A stretch of DNA of 64,000 nt. It comes from Mycolicibacterium sp. 018/SC-01/001. Lineage in GTDB: Bacteria > Actinomycetota > Actinomycetes > Mycobacteriales > Mycobacteriaceae. The notes under the pieces are model-generated. The model worked only from the letters and a program-made list of their open reading frames with translations. It was not told the origin of the DNA and ran no database searches. Location of the stretch: assembly GCF_007096635.1 (NCBI RefSeq), contig NZ_VKAA01000022.1, forward strand, positions 1-64,000. Direction: 5' to 3'. Both the position numbers and the translations under genes were made by a program. How positions within the stretch are numbered: the stretch's first letter is position 1; the number at the start of each line of letters is the position of its first letter. Positions 18,801 to 30,525 of the stretch are shown one piece after another.

Positions 18801-19217
18801 ACCGCGATCGGCGAGCTGCTCGGCACGGACTGGACCGACGAGGACGGCACCCGGCCACTCACCCAGCGCGACATCCTGGTCGTCACGCCCTACAACGCGC
18901 AGGTGGTGCAGGTCCGCAACCACCTCGACGCCGCCGGATACCCGGACGTGCGCGTCGGAACCGTGGACAAGTTCCAGGGTCAGCAGGCACCGGTGGTGTT
19001 CCTGTCGATGGCGGCGTCGTCGATCGACGAGGTTCCGCGCGGAATCAGCTTCCTGCTCAACAGGAATCGCCTCAATGTCGCGATCAGCCGCGCGATGTAT
19101 CTCGCGGTGATCGTCCGGTCGCCGCATCTCACCGACTACCTGCCGGGCACTCCCGACCGCCTCGTGGAACTGGGTGCATTCCTGTCGCTGTCGGCATGTG
19201 ATACACCGTGCCCATGA
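15801..19217 (+). CDS. RecB-like nuclease fused to UPF1-like helicase (Rv1251c type)
   Basis: 1138 residues. The N-terminal part (YSASDLAAAARCEYALL onwards) is a RecB/Cas4-like nuclease of the TM0106 type with a Cys cluster (ACFRCADCEEQV near 217-228). It is followed by a ribonuclease-H-like segment starting FFDFEGDP near 315 and continuing through YHYAAYEKSTLLRL. The C-terminal third is an SF1 helicase: GPPGTGKT near 766-773, VIEEAGQF, then TVDKFQGQQAPVVFLSM and RLNVAISRA. It corresponds in place and architecture to Rv1251c. The function is probably DNA repair or nucleic-acid processing, possibly defence. The stop overlaps the next gene's ATG (ATGA). Confidence 0.88.
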   Translation: MFVIDGRVVYSASDLAAAARCEYALLRSFDVKLGRASAVPGDDEMLARTSQLGDEHEQRHLDALRADAEITVIGRPDYTLAGLTAAAEQTLRAIERRAPVIYQAAMFDGRFVGFADFLLLEESEQGPRYRLRDTKLARSVKVEALLQLAGYVDTLTAAGVPVAPEVDLVLGDGATVSYPLDELLPVYRPRRAALQHLLDRHEAAGEPVSWEDETVRACFRCADCEEQVRAHDDLLLVAGMRVSQRARLLDAGITTKRQLAAHEGPVPGLAPRAVTALVGQARLQIADRIDGRPPYRVVDPQPLMVLPDADRGDLFFDFEGDPLWTTDGHEWGLEYLWGVLTIADEFTPLWAHTRADERAALIAFLDMVRKRRRRYPRMHIYHYAAYEKSTLLRLAGRYGVGERDVDELLREGVLVDLYPLVRKSIRVGTENYSIKSLEPLYMGNELRDGEVTTATASITEYAHYCELRDAGRDDEAAAVLKGIEDYNRYDCRSTRRLRDWLVARAIEAGVPPRGPVPVERPTPDTDDVDAVERRLCRFAGDGVDTRTPEQTAVAMIAAAKGFHQREDKPFWWGHFDRVNNPVEEWADSSGVFLVDDHDVAEDWHTPPRARKPQRRLILRGEIANGDLARDMYALYDPPAPAGLTDDQDRRGFGTVSVLECDNPDAPTEVTVVERQPRDGDVFAQVPFALTPGPPISTRPLAESIADTARDVADALPRLRPGAMTDLLLRRPPRTRSGAALPERGGAVDDITAALLDLDASYLAVHGPPGTGKTHTAAQVIARLVTEHGWRVGVVAQAHAVVENLLAGIVAAGVDGERVGKKKSAGAPWREVDEKDYPAFIADHDGCVIGGTAWDFANDRRVPAESLDLLVIEEAGQFSLANTVAVARAARNLLLLGDPQQLPQVSQGTHPEPVDGSALAWLVDGHHTLPPERGYFLDCSYRMHQQVCRAVSRLSYDNRLQSYTPVTDARRLDGVAPGLRTLAVEHHGNVSDSPEEAAAIVTAIGELLGTDWTDEDGTRPLTQRDILVVTPYNAQVVQVRNHLDAAGYPDVRVGTVDKFQGQQAPVVFLSMAASSIDEVPRGISFLLNRNRLNVAISRAMYLAVIVRSPHLTDYLPGTPDRLVELGAFLSLSACDTPCP

Positions 19218-20572
19218 CCGAAGCGCTGACCGAACAGCTCGCGTCGATCGTCGGCGCCTCGCAGGTGAGCACCGACGCCGACGTGCTCTCCGGTCGCAGC
19301 ACCGATTACACCGGGCGCTACCGGGGCCGGGCCGCGGTGCTCGTGCGCCCCGGTTCCGCCGACGAGGTCGCCGCCGTCCTGATCGCATGCCGTGACGCGG
19401 GCGTGAGCGTGACCGTGCAGGGCGGGCGGACGTCGCTGGTGGCGGGCACCGTGCCCGAGCACGACGACGTGCTGCTGTCGACGGAGCGGCTGCGCGACAT
19501 CGACGAGGTCGACACCGTGGAGCGCCGCGTTCACGTCGGTGCCGGCGTCACGCTGGCCGACGTGCAGCGGGCAGCGACAGCGGCCGGGCTGGTCTTCGGC
19601 GTGGATCTCGCGGCCCGCGACTCGGCGACCGTCGGCGGGATGGCCTCGACCAATGCGGGCGGACTGCGCACCGTCTGCTACGGAAACATGGGCGAACAGG
19701 TGCTCGGGCTCGACGTGGTATTGCCCGACGGGTCGATCGTGCACCGGCACAGCCACGTGCGCAGCGACAACACCGGCTACGACCTGGCGTCGCTGTTCGT
19801 CGGCGCCGAGGGCACGCTCGGCGTGATCACTGGGCTGGACCTGCGGCTGCACCCCTCGCCGCGGCACCGTGTGACCGCGATCTGCGGGTTCGACGACCTG
19901 GAAGCGCTGCTGGCGACGGCGCGCGTGTTCCGGGACGTCGACGGCATCGCGGCGCTGGAGCTGATCGACGCGCGGGCCACCGCGCTCACCGCCGAGCACG
20001 CCGGGGTGGCCGCTCCGGTCGACGGCGACTGGTTGCTGCTGATCGAGCTCGCCGGCGAGACGGACCTGACCGAGCGGCTGGCCGATGCGCTCGCCGACGC
20101 CGATCTGCTCGGCGAGCCCGCCGTCGGCGTGGACGCAGGGGCCCAGCAGCGGCTCTGGCAGGTGCGCGAGGCAGTCGCCGATGTGCTCGGGGTCTACGGT
20201 CCACCGCTGAAATTCGATGTGTCGCTTCCACTCTCGTCGATCGCAGCGTTCGCCGCCGACGCCGTTGCGCTGGTGGCCGAGCACGCCCCCGACGCCATCC
20301 CGGTGCTCTTCGGTCACGTCGGCGAAGGCAACCTGCACCTCAACATCGTGCGGTGCGCGCTGACGGGCGAGCCCGAGCACGCCCTCTACACCGCGATGAT
20401 GGCGCTGATCGCGGGCCACGACGGCAACGTCAGCTCCGAGCACGGTGTCGGCACCCGCAAACGCGACTACGTCTCGATGTCACGCACCGAGGCCGACATC
20501 GCCGCGATGCGCGCGGTCAAGGCGGCCTTCGACCCGACCGGCTATCTGAACCCCGCGGTGCTGTTCGGGTGA
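19214..20572 (+). CDS. FAD-linked oxidoreductase (D-2-hydroxyacid dehydrogenase type)
   Basis: About 452 residues. ATG at 19214 overlaps the preceding stop as ATGA; a GTG two codons earlier is also possible. The N-terminal half is a PCMH-type FAD-binding domain (VLVRPGSADEVAAVLIACRD, QGGRTSLVAG, GMASTNAGGLRTVCYGNMG). The C-terminal half is the FAD-linked oxidase domain with the metal-binding phrase FGHVGEGNLHLN and the SSEHGVGTRKRD tail. This is the GlcD/DLD family that oxidises D-lactate, glycolate or related 2-hydroxy acids. It corresponds to Rv1257c, which lies on the other side of cyp130 in M. tuberculosis, so local order has shifted. Confidence 0.88.
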   Translation: MTEALTEQLASIVGASQVSTDADVLSGRSTDYTGRYRGRAAVLVRPGSADEVAAVLIACRDAGVSVTVQGGRTSLVAGTVPEHDDVLLSTERLRDIDEVDTVERRVHVGAGVTLADVQRAATAAGLVFGVDLAARDSATVGGMASTNAGGLRTVCYGNMGEQVLGLDVVLPDGSIVHRHSHVRSDNTGYDLASLFVGAEGTLGVITGLDLRLHPSPRHRVTAICGFDDLEALLATARVFRDVDGIAALELIDARATALTAEHAGVAAPVDGDWLLLIELAGETDLTERLADALADADLLGEPAVGVDAGAQQRLWQVREAVADVLGVYGPPLKFDVSLPLSSIAAFAADAVALVAEHAPDAIPVLFGHVGEGNLHLNIVRCALTGEPEHALYTAMMALIAGHDGNVSSEHGVGTRKRDYVSMSRTEADIAAMRAVKAAFDPTGYLNPAVLFG

Positions 20573-20600
20573 GGTCCGGGCGTCACGTAGCGTGACGGCG

Positions 20601-21992
20601 ATGACGAGCATCGAGGCCGACTATCTGGTGATCGGCGCCGGCGCGATGGGAATGGCGTTCGTCGACACCCTGCTCACCGAGACCGACGCGACAGTGGTGC
20701 TCGTCGACGAGAACCACCAGCCGGGTGGGCACTGGAACTTCGTCTATCCGTTCGTACGCCTGCACCAGCCCTCGGCCTACTACGGGGTGAACTCCCGCGC
20801 GCTGGGCAACGAGGACTGGATCGACCAGTCGGGACCGAACGAGGGGTTCTTCGAGCTCGCGACCGGACACGAGGTGTGCGCCTACTACGACCAGGTGATG
20901 CGCCACCAGCTGTTGCCCACCGGCCGGCTGTCGTACTTCCCGTCCTCGAGGTACCTGGGCGACAACACCTTTCGCACACTCGACGGCACGGACCACCACG
21001 TGGCGCTACGGCGCCGGGTGGTCGACGCGACATACCTGCTGACCGTCGTGCAGTCGATGCGGTCAGCGCCGTTCTCGGTGGCCGACGGCATCGACGTCAT
21101 CGCGCCCAACGACCTGCCGCGCCGCGCCGCGGGCCACGACCACTACACGATCGTCGGCGGTGGCAAGACCGGCATGGACTGCTGCTTGTGGCTGCTGCGC
21201 TCCGGCGTGGCGCCCGAAAAGCTGCGCTGGATCATGCCGCGCGATTCCTGGCTGATGAACCGGGCCTCGGTGCAACCGGGCCAGCAGTTCGTCAAGACGT
21301 TCCGGGAATCGATCGCGACGCGGATGACCGCAATCGCCGAAGCGGCGTCGATCGACGATCTGTTCGCCCGCCTGGAGGCCGACGGCAACCTGTTCCGGCT
21401 CGACCCCAGCGTCACCCCGACGATGTACCACTGCGCGATCGTGTCGCGCGGCGAGCTGGACACGCTGCGCCTGATCGGCGACGTGGTACGGCTCGGTCAC
21501 CTCCAGCATGCCGAACACGATCGAATCGTGTTGCGCGACGGCGAGATCGATGTGACCGGTCCATCGCTGTACGTGGACTGCACGACGCAGGGCCTGCCCC
21601 GCCCGCCGTCGGTGCCGGTGTTCGACGGCGCGAAGATCACGCTGCAGAGCGTGCGCGGATGCCAGCAGGTGTTCAGCTCGGCGTTCATCGCCCACGTGGA
21701 AGCCGCCTACCCCGACGACGAACTCCGCAACGACGTGTGCGCGCCCATCATGCATCCCGACGCGCCGCTGGACTGGCTGCGAATCCTGCTGTCCGACAAC
21801 ACCGCACAGGTGAGATGGCTGCAGGACCCGGAGTTGATGGACTGGTTGAAGAACTCCCGGCTCAACGTGCTGCGCGACCTGTTCCCCGACTTCGGGGAGA
21901 AGATCCGGGTGCGCGACCGCGCCTACGGCGCGCTGGCCACGGCACTGACCAAGACCAATGACCAGCTGCGGGCGCTGATCGAGCAGGCCTAA
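20601..21992 (+). CDS. FAD/NAD(P)-binding flavoprotein of unknown substrate
   Basis: About 463 residues. A Rossmann FAD-binding motif (YLVIGAGAMGMAFVDTLL) opens the protein and VLVDENHQPGGHWNFVYPF follows, resembling flavin monooxygenase-like or thioredoxin-reductase-like flavoproteins. A second nucleotide-binding strand, YTIVGGGKTGMDCCLWLL, is near the middle. Start ATG 20601 is preferred over GTG 20592, which lies only three codons upstream. The end overlaps the convergent MFS gene by 4 bp. I do not recognise a specific pathway. Confidence 0.75.
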   Translation: MTSIEADYLVIGAGAMGMAFVDTLLTETDATVVLVDENHQPGGHWNFVYPFVRLHQPSAYYGVNSRALGNEDWIDQSGPNEGFFELATGHEVCAYYDQVMRHQLLPTGRLSYFPSSRYLGDNTFRTLDGTDHHVALRRRVVDATYLLTVVQSMRSAPFSVADGIDVIAPNDLPRRAAGHDHYTIVGGGKTGMDCCLWLLRSGVAPEKLRWIMPRDSWLMNRASVQPGQQFVKTFRESIATRMTAIAEAASIDDLFARLEADGNLFRLDPSVTPTMYHCAIVSRGELDTLRLIGDVVRLGHLQHAEHDRIVLRDGEIDVTGPSLYVDCTTQGLPRPPSVPVFDGAKITLQSVRGCQQVFSSAFIAHVEAAYPDDELRNDVCAPIMHPDAPLDWLRILLSDNTAQVRWLQDPELMDWLKNSRLNVLRDLFPDFGEKIRVRDRAYGALATALTKTNDQLRALIEQA

Positions 21993-23629
21993 CCGCGCGC
22001 GTGCCGCCCGCCGGCGTCGGGAATCCGCTCCAGCACGTCGGTGTCCTGTCCCCGGTCGACGACGTACTCGACGTAGTCATCGTCATCAACCCAGTCATCG
22101 ACCCCGTCGTCGACCCCGTCGTCGGTCCGGTCCTCGTCGGTGCCGCTTCGGGTGCCGGCCGCCGGCGCCCAGCGACGCACCGCGCCGCCGGTCAGGAACA
22201 GCGCGGCCACGACCCCGAAGAGCGCGATGAACGCCGGCAACAGCATCGCCTGCGACATGGCCGCCGAGAACGGGACGTGCAGGAAGCCCGGCAGCTGCGC
22301 CACCGCGCCCTCCGCCGAGCCCGCAGCGCCGCCGGCACCGCCCGGCATCTCCGCCGACAACCGGGACGCCAGGAAGGCGGCCATGCCGGCGCTTCCCAGC
22401 ACCGAACCGACCTGGCGGGTCGTGTTGTAGACGCCGGAGCCGGCACCGGCCACATGCGGGGGCAGGTTCCTGGTGGCGGTCGCGGCCAGCGGGGACCAGA
22501 TGAACGCCATCCCCACGCCCATCAACGTCAGCGGCACGGCCAGCCGCCAGATCGGCGTCGTCGGCGTCATGTCGATCGACAACCACGTCAACGCGATCGC
22601 CAGCACCGAGAATCCGAACCCGATCACCGGCCGCGGGTGGGCGCGGTCGACGATCTTGCCGACGAACGGTGCGAGCACCCCGGTGGCCACTGCCATCGGT
22701 GCGGTGAGCAGCGCGGCACGGGTCGGCGTGAGACCACAGACGGCCTGGGCGTAGAACATCAGCGGCAGGATCATCGACGTCGCCACGAACCCCATCGTGG
22801 CGATGCCGAGGTTCGACATCGAGAAGTCGCGGTCGGAGAAGATGGCCAACGGGATGAGAGGCTCGCCGCGGGTGACCGACTGCCACATGACGAAGCAGGC
22901 CATCACCGCGACGCCGACCCCGATGGCCGCCCAGATCCACGGCGCCCAGTCGTGGGCCTGCCCCTCCTGCAGACCGAACACGATCAGGAACAAGCCGACC
23001 GCCGACAGCACCATGCCCAGGATGTCGACCTGTTTGCTCTGGGTGGGCAGCGCCGGGACCAACCGCAGCGCCAACACGAGGCCGAGCACGCCCACCGGCA
23101 CGTTGACGAAGAAGATCCACTGCCAACCCAGGTGGTCCACCAGCACGCCACCGGCCAGTGGGCCGACCAGCGTGGCCACGCCCGCCGTCGAACCCCACAC
23201 GCTCATCGCCACCCCGCGCCGTTCGGCGGGGAACGTCCGCGTGATGACCGACAGGGTCTGCGGTGTCAGCAACGCAGCACCCAGGCCCTGCAGCACCCGG
23301 GCGGCGATCAGCATGCCGATGGTGCCCGACAATCCGCACCACAGCGACGCCAGCGTGAACACCGACAGACCGGCCAGATAGACGTTGCGTGGTCCGTAGC
23401 GATCACCGAGGCGACCCGACACGAGTAGCGGCACTGCGTAGGCCAGCAGGTAGGCGCTGGTCACCCAGATCACCGAGTCGTAGCCGACCCCGAGCGCCGA
23501 CATGATCGCGGGGTTGGCGACCGCGACGATCGTCGCGTCGACCAGGATCATGAAGAAGCCCACCAGCAGCGCCCACAGGGCGTGCCAGGGGTTGGCCGCC
23601 CGGGCGGGTGGTCTCACGAAATCGAGCAT
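21989..23629 (-). CDS. MFS drug exporter, DHA2 (14-TMS) family
   Basis: About 546 residues, with about fourteen hydrophobic segments. MFS motif A GRLGDRYGPRN follows the second helix, and motif C-like PLAGGVLVDHLGWQWIFFVNVPVG is present, both characteristic of DHA2 (EmrB/QacA-like) proton-driven exporters. A charged Asp/Glu-rich C-terminal tail extends into the cytoplasm. It corresponds to Rv1250 in position. The ATG at 23629 is preferred to a TTG four codons upstream. Confidence 0.9.
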   Translation of the reverse strand: MLDFVRPPARAANPWHALWALLVGFFMILVDATIVAVANPAIMSALGVGYDSVIWVTSAYLLAYAVPLLVSGRLGDRYGPRNVYLAGLSVFTLASLWCGLSGTIGMLIAARVLQGLGAALLTPQTLSVITRTFPAERRGVAMSVWGSTAGVATLVGPLAGGVLVDHLGWQWIFFVNVPVGVLGLVLALRLVPALPTQSKQVDILGMVLSAVGLFLIVFGLQEGQAHDWAPWIWAAIGVGVAVMACFVMWQSVTRGEPLIPLAIFSDRDFSMSNLGIATMGFVATSMILPLMFYAQAVCGLTPTRAALLTAPMAVATGVLAPFVGKIVDRAHPRPVIGFGFSVLAIALTWLSIDMTPTTPIWRLAVPLTLMGVGMAFIWSPLAATATRNLPPHVAGAGSGVYNTTRQVGSVLGSAGMAAFLASRLSAEMPGGAGGAAGSAEGAVAQLPGFLHVPFSAAMSQAMLLPAFIALFGVVAALFLTGGAVRRWAPAAGTRSGTDEDRTDDGVDDGVDDWVDDDDYVEYVVDRGQDTDVLERIPDAGGRHARG

Positions 23630-23709
23630 GGTGGAAGACAATCAACCGTCAATCGAGGGGTGGAAACTGTCGGCGCCGACGCTACGGATCGGCACGATTC
23701 ACGACAACT

Positions 23710-25002
23710 TCACGATAACTCGGCCACCGCGGGGACGGCCGTGCGGTGCGCACCCGTCAGCAGCAGCGCCACCAGCGCGACGACAACACCTGTGGCCATC
23801 ACGGCGGCCATCGCCAACTCGTCGTTGCCCAGCACACCGACCACCGGCGCGATGGCGGCACCCAGCCCGAACTGCACCGCGCCGAGCAGCGCCGCGGCGG
23901 TGCCGGAGGCATCGGGATGCCGGGTCAGCGCCACCGCCGGCGCGTTCGGGATCACCAGACCCATCGCCGCCAGGATGGCCCACACCGGCACGACGAACGC
24001 GGCCAACCCGCCCACGTGCGCTGCCGCCAACGCGACGAACACCACTCCGAACACCGACGCCGCCATCAGCGCCCACACCATGATCTGCTGTGGGGAGAAC
24101 CTGCGCAGCAGCACCACGTTGCACTGCGTCGACCCGATCAGCGCGATGGCGCCCGCGCCGAACACGAGCGCGAACGTCGTCTGGTCGATGCCGTACCGGC
24201 CCTGCAGCACGAACGAGGCGCCCGCGATGTAGGCGAACAGACCGGCCATGCCGAGCGCGGCCACCAGCACCAGGATCACGAACCGGGTGTCGCGCAGCAG
24301 CCCGACGTAGGTGCGGGCGATCCCACCCACCTTCAGCGGCCGGCGGTGCGCGACGGGCAGCGTTTCGGGCAGGGCCAGCGCGGCCATCACCAGCAGGGCG
24401 GCCGCCAAAACGACCAGCACGGCGAACACCCAGTGCCAGGACGCGTTCAACAGCACGGCCGCGCCCAGCGACGGCGCGAGGACCGGTGCGACACCGAGCA
24501 CCAGCATCAGCCGCGACATCACCGTGGCCGCCACGTTGTCCTTGTACAGATCGCCGACCACCGCGAGCGCCACCACCATGCCTGCGGCCGCGCCGACACC
24601 CTGTAGACCGCGGGCGATACCCAACACCGCGATGTTGGGCGCGAACAGGCACAGCAGCGACGCCAGCATGTGCAGCACGATGCCGCCGATCAGGGGCTTG
24701 CGGCGGCCCAGCGAATCCGACAGCGGGCCGATGATGAGCTGGCCCAGCGCCAGGCCCGCCAGCGTGCCCGTCAGCGTCAACTGCGCAACGGACGAGGACA
24801 GCCCGAGGTCGTCGGCGATCTTGGGCAGCGCGGGCAGATACATGTCGATGGTCAGCGGGCCCAGCGCCACCAGCAGGCCCAACACGACGATCATGCGCAA
24901 GCGGCCGGGCGCCGACACCGTCTCCGGGTCCGCCGTCGAGGCAGGCTCAGGCGCCACGGCGGTCTTGAACGGCGTCACGTCCACGTCTGGGGATACTGCC
25001 AT
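23710..25002 (-). CDS. MFS multidrug exporter, Bcr/CflA family
   Basis: 430 residues with about twelve transmembrane segments after a 35-residue polar leader. The phrases PLTIDMYLPALPKIADDLG, QLIIGPLSDSLGRRKPLIGG and RGLQGVGAAAGMVVALAVVGDLY are diagnostic of the Bcr/CflA drug-resistance subfamily. It follows the DHA2 exporter on the same strand order but is separated by about 80 bp and encodes an independent 12-TMS transporter. Natural substrates are unknown; homologues export bicyclomycin, sulfonamides or cysteine. Confidence 0.9.
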   Translation of the reverse strand: MAVSPDVDVTPFKTAVAPEPASTADPETVSAPGRLRMIVVLGLLVALGPLTIDMYLPALPKIADDLGLSSSVAQLTLTGTLAGLALGQLIIGPLSDSLGRRKPLIGGIVLHMLASLLCLFAPNIAVLGIARGLQGVGAAAGMVVALAVVGDLYKDNVAATVMSRLMLVLGVAPVLAPSLGAAVLLNASWHWVFAVLVVLAAALLVMAALALPETLPVAHRRPLKVGGIARTYVGLLRDTRFVILVLVAALGMAGLFAYIAGASFVLQGRYGIDQTTFALVFGAGAIALIGSTQCNVVLLRRFSPQQIMVWALMAASVFGVVFVALAAAHVGGLAAFVVPVWAILAAMGLVIPNAPAVALTRHPDASGTAAALLGAVQFGLGAAIAPVVGVLGNDELAMAAVMATGVVVALVALLLTGAHRTAVPAVAELS

Positions 25003-25176
25003 GGAAGTGGTTAGCGTCGCTTTCCAATATTTTCTTCCCCTCCTGGCGAACAGTGACCGCGCTCACGTCCGGGCACCCCGGACGGCCGGCACATCGTTGT
25101 ATGGGTGTTTCCAGCGATTAACCTGGGAACACATAGGTCGTTCCACCTGGTGAGTCGCTCGACGAGAGGCCGTTCG

Positions 25177-25920
25177 ATGAGTGCATGGTCACGGGCCAAG
25201 AACCGAGAGCCCGCGGTGCGCGAAGACGATCCCAGCGCTGCGGCGAAAGCGCTGAGCAACATCATCGAACGCGGCGCCCGGGTCCAGGGACCCGCCGTGC
25301 GGGCCTACGTCGGCCGGCTGCGGGAGGCAAACCCCGGCGCGTCCCCGGCCGAGATCATCACCAAGCTGGAGAAGCACTACATGGCCGCAGTGATGGCCAG
25401 TGGTGCAGCCGTCGGCTCGGCGGCGGCGTTCCCCGGCATCGGCACCCTGGTGGCGATGTCCGCGGTGGCCGGAGAGACTGTGGTGTTCCTCGAAGCCACC
25501 TCGGTCTTCGTGCTGGCCGTCGCCGAAGTGCACGGCATCCCCGCCGAAGAACGCGAGCGCCGGCGCGCCCTCGTGCTGGCCGTTCTCGTCGGCGAGGACA
25601 GCAAGGGAGCGATCGCCGACCTGCTCGGCCGCGGCCGGACCAGCGGTGGCTGGCTGTCCGACGGCGCCGCATCCCTGCCGCTGCCTGCGGTGTCCCAACT
25701 GAACAACCGGCTGTTGAAGTACTTCGTCAAGCGCTACACCCTCAAACGGGGCGCGATGATGTTCGGCAAGATGCTGCCCGTCGGCATCGGCGCCGTCGTC
25801 GGCGGTGTGGGCAACCGGCTGATGGGCCGCAAGATCGTGGCGAACGCCCGCGAGGCGTTCGGCGCCCCGCCGCCACGCTGGCCGTCGGCGCTGCACCTGC
25901 TCCCCGCACCACCCGGCTGA
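25177..25920 (+). CDS. Conserved mycobacterial membrane-associated protein (Rv1249c-like)
   Basis: 247 residues. ATG 25177 has GAGAGG about 8 bp upstream; a longer frame from 25105 has no good signal. The central segment SGAAVGSAAAFPGIGTLVAM and the following helix are hydrophobic and a second hydrophobic stretch (LPVGIGAVVGGVGNRLMG) lies near the C-terminus, suggesting two membrane contacts. In gene order it matches Rv1249c, immediately upstream of kgd. No enzymatic motif is visible and I assign no function. Confidence 0.75.
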   Translation: MSAWSRAKNREPAVREDDPSAAAKALSNIIERGARVQGPAVRAYVGRLREANPGASPAEIITKLEKHYMAAVMASGAAVGSAAAFPGIGTLVAMSAVAGETVVFLEATSVFVLAVAEVHGIPAEERERRRALVLAVLVGEDSKGAIADLLGRGRTSGGWLSDGAASLPLPAVSQLNNRLLKYFVKRYTLKRGAMMFGKMLPVGIGAVVGGVGNRLMGRKIVANAREAFGAPPPRWPSALHLLPAPPG

Positions 25921-26128
25921 CAGTCCACGTTCACCCGCTGGTCATGTCCGTAATGACCACAACGACCCATACAGGCGTTGCCTGGCCCGCTCCGTCGACG
26001 AAGCGCTAGCCTTGATGCGGCGCGAATTGCGGGTGACCGCACATGGGGCCCGACAAGGGTCCGACAAGGGGTGGCCGGCTGCCGCGGAGCACTGGCCGGG
26101 AAACGAAGAATTGAGGCGAACAGCAGCC

Positions 26129-29932
<3,804 letters not shown>

Positions 29933-29937
29933 TTTCG

Positions 29938-29998
29938 GCGAGCGCGCGTGTCTGTACGCCGACGCGCCGCGACACGCGTGCACTCTGCGCGCGCTCGC
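29938..29998. terminator. Hairpin between convergent kgd and DUF732 gene
   Basis: An 11-bp arm GCGAGCGCGCG (29938-29948) pairs with CGCGCGCTCGC (29988-29998), and an inner GACACGCG/CGCGTGTC pair (29971-29978 with 29945-29952) offers an alternative stem. It begins 6 bp after the kgd stop. There is no U-tract, which is usual for mycobacterial terminators. Confidence 0.55.
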
Positions 29999-30011
29999 GG
30001 CCCTCGAGAGA

Positions 30012-30365
30012 TCACCGCATGAACGAGAACGGAACCCCGTCGGTGAGCGCGCTCACCGCGCGCGGGCACATGATCTGAATCGCAAGACCGGTGAACATCG
30101 TCGCCGGCCCGAGCGGACGACCCAGCTCATCGGCGACCTTGGCCGCGACGTTCGCCATGTTCTGGCCGGGCTCGGCCAGCATCGGGCACACCTGCTCGCC
30201 CACGCGGACCGCGGTGGCCGGGTCGATGTCGCCCAACCGGTAGTGGTCCAGCGCCGACAGGAACACGTCGGCGCCGGTATCGGCCTGTGCGGGCGCGGCG
30301 GTGGCCGGTGCGGCGATGGCGAAGGCAGCGCCCAGGACGGCGAGCGCGGTATGGCGAAACTTCAC
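30012..30365 (-). CDS. DUF732-family secreted protein
   Basis: 117 residues. A Sec signal peptide of about 28 residues (KFRHTALAVLGAAFAIAAPA, cleavage around AQA-D) is followed by a compact helical domain with the DUF732 pattern: DVFLSALDHYRLGD, a central GEQVCPML with Cys, and a later IMCPRAV with the partner Cys, suggesting one disulfide. Such proteins are abundant, small, secreted and unassigned in mycobacteria. It is convergent with kgd and divergent from the PGRS-like genes. Confidence 0.8.
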   Translation of the reverse strand: MKFRHTALAVLGAAFAIAAPATAAPAQADTGADVFLSALDHYRLGDIDPATAVRVGEQVCPMLAEPGQNMANVAAKVADELGRPLGPATMFTGLAIQIMCPRAVSALTDGVPFSFMR

Positions 30366-30392
30366 GCTCTGATTGTCGCAGCGGACGCCACA

Positions 30393-30407
30393 GGTATTAC
30401 TCCCAGG
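30393..30407 (+). promoter_or_regulatory. Conserved GGTATTACTCCCAGG element, copy 1
   Basis: GGTATTACTCCCAGG followed within three bases by TACGC lies 133 bp upstream of the first PGRS-like gene. The identical 15-mer recurs upstream of the second gene (32165-32179). Exact conservation inside otherwise diverged leaders points to a shared promoter or operator. The factor is unknown. Confidence 0.5.
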
Positions 30408-30525
30408 CGCTACGCGCGATCACCCCGACTCAGCAGCAATATCCGGGTAGCTCACTACTCTGTCGCCGGCGCCCCGCTGACCTGATGCTTCGCAGGTACG
30501 TACTCCTCCAGCGAATCGGGGCCCC

